Shown here: positions 7,168 to 11,148 of the stretch, piece by piece
How the letters are laid out: each line of letters opens with the position of its first letter
Position numbering within the stretch: position 1 is the stretch's first letter
NCBI GenBank assembly: GCA_022702195.1
Contig: JAKONB010000508.1
Coordinates: 1 to 11,148 of the forward strand
Length of the DNA: 11,148 nucleotides
Direction: 5' to 3'
From: Beijerinckiaceae bacterium
GTDB lineage: Bacteria; Pseudomonadota; Alphaproteobacteria; Rhizobiales; Beijerinckiaceae
Made by a program: the position numbers and the translations under genes
Notes under the pieces: generated by a model
What the model saw: only the letters and a program-made list of their open reading frames with translations
The model's database searches: none
Told to the model about the DNA's origin: nothing

Positions 7168-8025
7168 ATGTCCGACCATGCCTCCTCCGCCCCGGGTCCC
7201 GTCGTCACGGCCGGCCCCGTCGCCTTCGCCAACCATCTGCCGTTCGCGCTCATCGCCGGCCCGTGCCAGCTCGAGAGCCGGGACCACGCCATCGAGATCG
7301 CCGACGCGCTGAAGGCCATGACCGACGCGCTCGGGATCGGCCTCGTCTTCAAGGCGTCCTTCGACAAGGCGAACCGCACGTCGGGCTCCACGGCGCGCGG
7401 CCTCGGCCTCGCCGGCGCGCTGCCGATCTTCGGCGAAATCAAGCAGCGTTTCGGCCTGCCGGTGATCACCGACGTGCACGAGGCGGGGCAATGCGCCATC
7501 GCCGCCGAGGTGATCGACATCCTGCAGATCCCCGCCTTCCTGTGCCGGCAGACCGATCTGCTCCTCGCCGCCGCCGCCACCGGCCGGGTGGTGAACGTCA
7601 AGAAGGGGCAGTTCCTCGCCCCGTGGGACATGGCGCACGTGGCCGCCAAGATCACCCAGGCCGGCAACCCCAACGTGATGGTGACCGAGCGCGGCGCCTC
7701 GTTCGGCTACAACACCCTGGTCTCCGACATGCGCAGCCTGCCGATCATGGCGCGGGTCACCCACGGGGCGCCGGTGGTGTTCGATGCCACCCATTCGGTG
7801 CAGCAGCCGGGCGGGCAGGGCGCCACGTCCGGCGGCCAGCGCGAATTCGTGGCGGTGCTGGCCCGGGCCGCCGTGGCGGTGGGGGTGGCCGGCCTGTTCA
7901 TCGAGACGCATCCCGACCCCGACCACGCCCCCTCCGACGGGCCGAACATGGTCCCGCTGAAGGCGATGCCGGCGCTTCTGGCCGAACTTCAGGCTTTCGA
8001 CCGGCTCGCCAAGGCCCGCAACTGA
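7168..8025 (+). CDS. kdsA: 3-deoxy-D-manno-octulosonate 8-phosphate synthase, metal-dependent class
   Basis: A cytoplasmic aldolase-type enzyme (EC 2.5.1.55) that condenses phosphoenolpyruvate with arabinose 5-phosphate to give KDO-8-phosphate, the first committed step toward KDO in lipid A. At 285 residues it is normal family length. Family signatures: LIAGPCQLESRDHA (28-41), VFKASFDKANRTS (60-72), ITDVHE (100-105), QIPAFLCRQTDLLLAAA (120-136), NVKKGQFLAPWD (143-154), TERGASFGYN (173-182) and FIETHPDPDHAPSDG (244-258). The predicted divalent-metal ligands are all present: Cys33, His209, Glu246 and Asp257, matching Cys11, His185, Glu222 and Asp233 of the Aquifex aeolicus enzyme. E. coli-type metal-independent enzymes have Asn instead of the Cys. 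The start lacks a good ribosome binding site, and a hairpin lies directly upstream. Confidence 0.97.
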   Translation: MSDHASSAPGPVVTAGPVAFANHLPFALIAGPCQLESRDHAIEIADALKAMTDALGIGLVFKASFDKANRTSGSTARGLGLAGALPIFGEIKQRFGLPVITDVHEAGQCAIAAEVIDILQIPAFLCRQTDLLLAAAATGRVVNVKKGQFLAPWDMAHVAAKITQAGNPNVMVTERGASFGYNTLVSDMRSLPIMARVTHGAPVVFDATHSVQQPGGQGATSGGQREFVAVLARAAVAVGVAGLFIETHPDPDHAPSDGPNMVPLKAMPALLAELQAFDRLAKARN

Positions 8026-8093
8026 CGAACGATCAAACCTCCCAAATCAAACCCCCAAGATGTCGCCGCGCGACAGTGCGGAACCTCGGCCAT

Positions 8094-8118
8094 GGAACGG
8101 CTCGTCCACGGTTGCGTT
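8094..8118 (+). promoter_or_regulatory. EcfG (general stress response) promoter
   Basis: GGAAC (8094-8098), then exactly 16 bases, then CGTT (8115-8118). This equals the alphaproteobacterial EcfG/sigma-EcfG consensus GGAAC-N16/17-CGTT known from the PhyR regulon, including in Methylobacterium. The -10 element ends 34 nt before the ATG of the Gly/Tyr-rich gene, so transcription should begin near 8124-8127 and give a short leader that contains the AGGAG at 8144-8148. Binding and stress induction are inferred, not shown. Confidence 0.75.
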
Positions 8119-8137
8119 ACTCTCCCAACGACGCAAC
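8111..8137. repeat. Inverted repeat overlapping the EcfG -10 element
   Basis: gttgcgt (8111-8117) and acgcaac (8131-8137) are perfect 7-bp inverted arms separated by 13 bases. The left arm covers most of the CGTT -10 element and the right arm lies just past the expected transcription start, so as DNA it could be an operator. It could also be chance. Confidence 0.45.
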
Positions 8138-8152
8138 CTCTTGAGGAGCCCC

Positions 8153-8485
8153 ATGCGTAAGCTCGCAATGATCACGGCCGTGACCCTGTCCATCGGCGCC
8201 CTGGCCGCCGGTACGGCCGCCGAAGCCCGTCCCGGCCATGGCTACGGTCGTGGCGGCTATGGTCACCATGGCGGCTATGGCCATGGCGGCTACGCTTATC
8301 GCGGCGGCGGACGCCGCGGCATCGGAACCGGCGCGGCCGTCGGTCTCGGGATCGCGGGTCTCGCGGCCGGCGCCATCGCGGCCGGTGCCGCTCGCGACGC
8401 CTATTACCGCGACGGTTATGCCCGTCCGGCTTACGGCGCTCCGGCCTACGGCTATGGCGCCCCGGCCTACGGCTACGGTTACTGA
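8153..8485 (+). CDS. Secreted Gly/Tyr-rich small protein, stress-promoter linked
   Basis: A 110-residue protein of unknown function. ATG 8153 is chosen because AGGAG (8144-8148) precedes it and the predicted transcription start lies upstream of it but downstream of the longer in-frame ORF start at 8060. The signal peptide is clear (MRKLAMITAVTLSIGALAAG), with probable cleavage after AEA (residue 25). The mature protein has a Gly/Tyr/His-rich block (27-53), a glycine-zipper-like hydrophobic stretch (about 56-80, GIGTGAAVGLGIAG) that could insert in or associate with a membrane, and a Tyr-rich tail made of two GAPAYGY units (95-108). Such proteins are common, poorly characterised envelope proteins in Hyphomicrobiales. 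An EcfG promoter upstream and a terminator downstream make it a single-gene stress-response transcript by inference. The histidines might bind metal, but this is only a possibility. Confidence 0.85.
   Translation: MRKLAMITAVTLSIGALAAGTAAEARPGHGYGRGGYGHHGGYGHGGYAYRGGGRRGIGTGAAVGLGIAGLAAGAIAAGAARDAYYRDGYARPAYGAPAYGYGAPAYGYGY
8435..8476 (+). repeat. Two 21-bp tandem units encoding GAPAYGY
   Basis: Units at 8435-8455 and 8456-8476 differ only at two third-codon positions and both read GAPAYGY. They lie in frame at the 3' end of the Gly/Tyr-rich gene, a sign of recent in-frame duplication or of slippage-prone growth of the repeat tail. Confidence 0.9.
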
Positions 8486-8506
8486 ACGATCCATCGACGG
8501 TGGAGA

Positions 8507-8540
8507 GGGAGCAGTCGGCGCGAGCCGGCTGCTCCCTTTT
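8507..8540 (+). terminator. Intrinsic terminator of the Gly/Tyr-rich gene
   Basis: A 13-bp stem, gggagcagtcggc (8507-8519) with gccggctgctccc (8524-8536), has a single G-U pair and a GCGA tetraloop (GNRA type, 8520-8523), followed by TTTT (8537-8540). It begins 21 nt after the stop codon. Confidence 0.93.
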
Positions 8541-8638
8541 GCATGCCTGGAACCCCATACCCGCGCCAGGCGCGTTGCGACACCACGCCACATCGTTGTA
8601 GAGCACGGCCACCACAACCGACTGGTGGGCCGTCGACC

Positions 8639-9160
8639 ATGCCGATCCTCATCGCCCTCGCGGGTGCGCTCGCGACGGGCCTGATCACCTGGATCCGATA
8701 CGGCGATGCCCTGGCGCATCTCGACCACGCCCTGAGCGACTGGCGCAAGGGGCGACGGCGGAGAGCCGGCGACCGTCAGCTCCGGACGGCCCCGCTGAAT
8801 GCCCTGCGGGATCCAGCCGACGCGGCCGGTGTGCTGATGTGGCTGGTCGCCCGCCAGCGCGGCCTTCCGACGCCGGAGCAGGAGGCCGAGATCCTGGCCC
8901 AGATGCGCGACGTGACGGAGTCGGCGGAGGACGACCTCATGATCCGGATGGCGGTGATCCGCCACGCCGCCGATCGCGCGCCGGACGCGTCCGTGGCCAT
9001 CGCCTCCCTCGCCCCCCTCCTGCGCGACCGGCTCACCCGAACCGAGCGGGGCGACCTCCTGCGGATGCTCCAGGCGGTGGCGCAGGTGCATGGGGGACCG
9101 ACGGAAGCGCAGGAGCGCGTCGTCGCGGAGGTCCGACGCGCGATCCAGGGGGACTGGTGA
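8639..9160 (+). CDS. Membrane-anchored protein, possibly TerB-like
   Basis: A 173-residue protein with an N-terminal hydrophobic segment (about 2-19, PILIALAGALATGLITWI), then a basic stretch (WRKGRRRRAGDR, 35-46) that would sit on the cytoplasmic face, and an all-helical remainder. Two helical halves of similar pattern, DAAGVLMWLVARQRGLPTPEQEAEIL and RGDLLRMLQAVAQVHGGPTEAQERVV, resemble the paired half-motifs of TerB/DjlA-type domains (helix, short turn with Gly-X-Pro-Thr, then Glu-rich helix). This resemblance is weak and made by eye; function is unknown. ATG 8639 is used because it gives a typical membrane start; an in-frame upstream ATG at 8543 would overlap the spacer just after the preceding terminator and adds Arg/Pro-rich, non-conserved-looking sequence. 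It is convergent with queF. Confidence 0.72.
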   Translation: MPILIALAGALATGLITWIRYGDALAHLDHALSDWRKGRRRRAGDRQLRTAPLNALRDPADAAGVLMWLVARQRGLPTPEQEAEILAQMRDVTESAEDDLMIRMAVIRHAADRAPDASVAIASLAPLLRDRLTRTERGDLLRMLQAVAQVHGGPTEAQERVVAEVRRAIQGDW

Positions 9161-9167
9161 GATCCCC

Positions 9168-9215
9168 GAGCATCGTCCCGAAAGGTGGGTGCCGGCTTTC
9201 GGGAAAAGATGATGC
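9168..9215. repeat. REP-like intergenic palindrome
   Basis: A hairpin with outer arms gcatc/gatgc (9170-9174, 9211-9215) and a perfect 9-bp inner stem tcccgaaag/ctttcggga (9176-9184, 9196-9204). It begins 7 nt after the stop of the gene at 8639-9160, in the spacer between convergent genes. The GAGCATCGTCCCGAAA start and TTTCGGGA...GATGC end match, from memory, a dispersed palindrome family common in intergenic DNA of Hyphomicrobiales. No T tract follows on either strand, so it is not a standard terminator. Confidence 0.7.
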
Positions 9216-9230
9216 GAGATCAACAACCGA

Positions 9231-9243
9231 GAGCATCGTCCCG
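9231..9243 (+). repeat. Truncated second copy of the palindrome's left end
   Basis: gagcatcgtcccg is an exact 13-bp direct repeat of 9168-9180, offset by 63 bp, after which similarity stops. It lies 23 nt before the queF stop codon and looks like the remnant of a second element or a partial duplication. Confidence 0.7.
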
Positions 9244-9266
9244 GCTCCGATTTCCAGGACGCCGCG

Positions 9267-9716
9267 TCAGCGGCCCCGATAGGGGGCAATGCCCTGGTCG
9301 GGCAGCCAAAGCGTCCTCGGGGGCTCGCCCGTCTGCCAGAACACGTCGATGGGGATTCCGCCGCGGGCGTTCCAGTACCCGCCGATCCGCAGGTAGCGGG
9401 GCGCGAGCAGCGTAGCGAGGGTGAGGCCGATGCCCACGGTGCAATCCTCGTGGAACGCCCCGTGGTTGCGGAAGGCGCCGAGATAGAGCTTGAGCGACTT
9501 CGATTCCACCAGCCACCGGTCCGGCACGTAATCGATCATCAGGATGCCGAAATCCGGCTGGCCGGTGACCGGGCAGATCGAAGTGAATTCCGGCGCGGTG
9601 AAGCGGGCAAGGTAATCGGTGCCCGGATGCGGATTGGGCACGCGATCGAGGCGCGCCTCGTCCGGGGAGGTCGGCAGCGGGGTCGCCTGTCCGAGCTGAA
9701 GGGTGTCCTGAGTCAT
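9267..9716 (-). CDS. queF: NADPH-dependent 7-cyano-7-deazaguanine (preQ0) reductase
   Basis: A cytoplasmic tunnel-fold enzyme (EC 1.7.1.13) that reduces the preQ0 nitrile to the preQ1 amine in queuosine biosynthesis. The 149 residues match the short, unimodal (Bacillus-type) class rather than the double-length E. coli type. Key positions are present: Cys48 in FTSICPVTGQPDFG, which forms the thioimide with preQ0; Asp55, the proton donor; the QueF signature ESKSLKLY (71-78); and His89-Glu90 in AFHE for substrate binding. These align at a constant offset with Cys55, Asp62, His96 and Glu97 of the Bacillus subtilis enzyme. The start ATG (9716-9714) has AGGA upstream at 7-nt spacing on the minus strand. 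The gene stands alone, convergent with the gene at 8639-9160 and divergent from the small gene at 9810. I see no preQ1 riboswitch and no other queuosine gene in the window. Confidence 0.97.
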   Translation of the reverse strand: MTQDTLQLGQATPLPTSPDEARLDRVPNPHPGTDYLARFTAPEFTSICPVTGQPDFGILMIDYVPDRWLVESKSLKLYLGAFRNHGAFHEDCTVGIGLTLATLLAPRYLRIGGYWNARGGIPIDVFWQTGEPPRTLWLPDQGIAPYRGR

Positions 9717-9809
9717 CGAATCGTCCTGTGACGAGGCATGCGCCGGCTTGAAAACCCGAATGCGCGCTGAAGAGTGGCCGACGCCGGGCGTGCGTGCCAT
9801 ATGAGGCTC

Positions 9810-10013
9810 ATGAGCGACGATAGCACTGCCACATACCCCTACACCCTGGAAATCCAGCCGCCCAAGGCGCCGGGTAGTCCCTATCAGTGGGCGATCCGCC
9901 GGAAGGGCAAGCTGATCCAGCGGTCCGACCGCAACCATCCGACCGAGGCGAAGGCCCGTGAGAACGGGCTCGCCCAGATCGAGCTGCTGCTGTCGGGAGC
10001 GGGCGACCGCTGA
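9810..10013 (+). CDS. Small hypothetical protein (67 residues)
   Basis: A short soluble protein beginning MSDDSTATYPYTLEI. It has a beta-rich pattern (YPYTLEIQPPK, YQWAIRRKGKLIQRS) followed by a helix (TEAKARENGLAQIELLLSG), a layout seen in small DUF1508-like beta-beta-alpha proteins, though I cannot assign it to that family. No signal peptide or membrane segment is present. The start is uncertain: ATG 9810 has GAGG (9803-9806) at a rather short 3-nt spacing, while ATG 9801 would add MRL, and an in-frame GTG at 9774 would add 12 residues. Codon use matches its neighbours. It is divergent from queF across a 93-bp spacer in which I could not identify a convincing promoter, and it is followed by a hairpin. 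Confidence 0.7.
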   Translation: MSDDSTATYPYTLEIQPPKAPGSPYQWAIRRKGKLIQRSDRNHPTEAKARENGLAQIELLLSGAGDR

Positions 10014-10018
10014 GCCCT

Positions 10019-10046
10019 GGCGCCTCCGGCCCGTCCCGGAGGCGCC
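10019..10046. terminator. Hairpin after the small hypothetical gene
   Basis: A perfect 11-bp stem ggcgcctccgg (10019-10029) / ccggaggcgcc (10036-10046) has a 6-nt loop, starting 5 nt after the stop codon. It is followed by CCCCCC and not by a T tract, so termination would be of the hairpin-only kind or rho-assisted; RNA protection is equally possible. Confidence 0.55.
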
Positions 10047-10086
10047 GCCCCCCATTAAATTCCGCGTTCCGGGCCGGTGCGGGCGC

Positions 10087-10115
10087 TTGCCGGATGCGAC
10101 CGGTTGGCGGATAAG
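10087..10115 (+). promoter_or_regulatory. Candidate housekeeping promoter for eno
   Basis: TTGCCG (10087-10092) and GATAAG (10110-10115) are separated by 17 bases, a plausible sigma-70-type -35/-10 pair in a spacer otherwise almost pure G/C. The -10 lacks the conserved last T. It would give a leader of roughly 105 nt before the enolase ATG. Tentative. Confidence 0.35.
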
Positions 10116-10227
10116 CCTCGGCGGGATCATCCCATTCCGCAGGAGGCCATCGGGATTCCGCGCGGGATGGACCGGACCGCTCGCACGAGACGGGTCCGAC
10201 ACGCCGCAACGTCCAGAAGGCCCCTGC

Positions 10228-11148
10228 ATGACCGCGATCACCAACATCGCCGCCCGCGAGATCCTCGACAGCCGGGGCAACCCGACCATCGAGGTCGACG
10301 TCCTCCTCGAGGACGGCTCCTTCGGCCGCGCGGCCGTCCCGTCGGGGGCCTCCACCGGCGCCCACGAGGCGGTGGAGCTGCGCGACGGCGACAAGGGCCG
10401 CTTCGGCGGCAAGGGCGTGCGCAAGGCGGTCAACGCCGTGCAGACCGACATCCTCGACGCCATCGGCGGCATGGATGCCGAGGACCAGATCGCCGTCGAC
10501 GAGGCGATGATCGAACTCGACGGCACCCCGAACAAGGCCCGGCTGGGCGCGAACGCCATCCTCGGCGTGTCGCTGGCGGTGGCCAAGGCCGCGGCCGAGA
10601 CCGCCGGCCTGCCGCTCTACCGCTATATCGGCGGCACGCAGGGCCGGGTCCTGCCGGTGCCGATGATGAACATCATCAATGGCGGGGCGCATGCCGACAA
10701 CCCGATCGACTTCCAGGAATTCATGATCATGCCGGTGGGCGCGTCCTCGCTCGCCGAGGCCGTGCGCATGGGCGCCGAGGTGTTCCACACCCTCAAGGGC
10801 GCGCTCAAGAAGGCCGGCCACAACACCAACGTGGGCGACGAGGGCGGTTTCGCCCCGAACCTGCCCTCCGCCGAGGCCGCCCTCGACTTCGTGATGCAGT
10901 CGATCCAGGCCGCCGGCTTCAAGCCCGGCACCGACATGGTGCTTGCCCTGGATTGCGCCGCCACCGAGTTCTTCAAGGACGGTGCCTACCGGTACGAGGG
11001 CGAGGGCCAGACCCGGGACATCGAGACCCAGGTGAGCTACCGCGCCAAGCTGGTGGACGGCTACCCGATCCTCTCCATCGAGGACGGTATGGCGGAGGAC
11101 GATTGGGCCGGCTGGAAGCTGCTGACCGAGCGCGTCGGCGATCGCTGC
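10228..11148 (+). CDS. eno: Enolase, 5' part (3' end outside window)
   Basis: Cytoplasmic phosphopyruvate hydratase (EC 4.2.1.11), interconverting 2-phosphoglycerate and phosphoenolpyruvate in glycolysis and gluconeogenesis and, in serine-cycle methylotrophs, in C1 assimilation. ATG 10228 has AGAAGG (10215-10220) 7 nt upstream. The 307 codons present cover the N-terminal domain (REILDSRGNPTIEVDV, PSGASTG with the mobile active-site serine at 40) and most of the barrel: His155 in NGGAHADN, Glu164 in DFQEFMI, Glu205 in VGDEGGFAPN, the magnesium ligand Asp242 in LDCAATEF and the magnesium ligand Glu285 in SIEDGMAEDDW. The final magnesium-binding Asp, the catalytic Lys and about 120 residues fall beyond the window edge. 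The frame is intact to the last base. Its product feeds KdsA, encoded about 2.2 kb upstream. Confidence 0.98.
   Translation, partial: MTAITNIAAREILDSRGNPTIEVDVLLEDGSFGRAAVPSGASTGAHEAVELRDGDKGRFGGKGVRKAVNAVQTDILDAIGGMDAEDQIAVDEAMIELDGTPNKARLGANAILGVSLAVAKAAAETAGLPLYRYIGGTQGRVLPVPMMNIINGGAHADNPIDFQEFMIMPVGASSLAEAVRMGAEVFHTLKGALKKAGHNTNVGDEGGFAPNLPSAEAALDFVMQSIQAAGFKPGTDMVLALDCAATEFFKDGAYRYEGEGQTRDIETQVSYRAKLVDGYPILSIEDGMAEDDWAGWKLLTERVGDRC

Noticed and set aside
8080..8118. Upstream GGAAC at 8080-8084 as the -35 element
   Set aside because: It is 30 bases from the CGTT; the GGAAC at 8094 has the correct spacing.
8060..8152. Longer in-frame start for the Gly/Tyr-rich protein
   Set aside because: The extra 31 residues are not signal-peptide-like, the EcfG promoter elements lie inside them, and AGGAG with a typical signal peptide sits at the ATG of 8153.
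8549..8576. Second GGAAC...CGTT pair upstream of the gene at 8639
   Set aside because: The spacing is 19 bases, outside the 16-17 accepted by EcfG.
9176..9204. Hairpin as bidirectional terminator between convergent genes
   Set aside because: Neither strand has a T tract after the stem; the sequence fits a dispersed palindrome better.
9717..9809. preQ1 riboswitch upstream of queF
   Set aside because: No H-type pseudoknot pattern or A-rich tail could be found in the 93-bp spacer on the minus strand, and an ordinary ribosome binding site is present.
1..11148. Defence system, prophage, CRISPR array or biosynthetic cluster
   Set aside because: All recognisable genes are housekeeping or small envelope proteins with uniform composition; no nuclease, transposase, integrase, repeat-spacer array or toxin-antitoxin pair was seen.

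Overview
The window is very GC-rich chromosomal DNA with strong third-position G/C bias. Its gene families point to an alphaproteobacterium of the order Hyphomicrobiales, and Methylobacterium or a close relative is my best guess. That guess rests on gene content, on codon use and on an exact match to the alphaproteobacterial EcfG promoter consensus; I ran no database search. Most of the window is housekeeping DNA. I see no CRISPR array, tRNA, rRNA, transposase, phage gene or toxin-antitoxin pair.

Layout, left to right. The 3' two-thirds of valS (valyl-tRNA synthetase) overlaps by ATGA a membrane-anchored DUF2459/TIGR02117-type protein of unknown function. Next comes a periplasmic Do/HtrA serine protease with two PDZ domains, closed by two GC-rich hairpins, the second a canonical intrinsic terminator. 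A PLP-dependent aminotransferase of the Corynebacterium-type (subclass Ic, PF12897) aspartate aminotransferase family follows, then two exported or anchored proteins of unknown function separated by a palindrome-rich spacer. The second of these ends inside a hairpin that sits directly before the start codon of kdsA (KDO-8-phosphate synthase, metal-dependent class).

A short secreted Gly/Tyr-rich protein is preceded by an exact GGAAC-N16-CGTT promoter, which places it in the general stress response, and is followed by a strong GNRA-loop terminator. A membrane-anchored, possibly TerB-like protein runs convergently to queF (minus strand), with a REP-like palindrome near the start of the spacer between them. 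A 67-residue hypothetical protein is divergent from queF. The window ends inside eno (enolase), of which 307 codons are present.

How the genes relate: enolase makes phosphoenolpyruvate and KdsA consumes it to start KDO synthesis for lipid A, so the kdsA-eno neighbourhood is metabolically coherent. ValS and QueF both bear on tRNA function (charging; queuosine precursor). HtrA, KdsA and the exported small proteins act at or for the cell envelope. The most noteworthy signals are regulatory: the EcfG promoter with an overlapping inverted repeat, the stop-codon hairpin before kdsA, and the paired hairpins after the protease that share an arm sequence.
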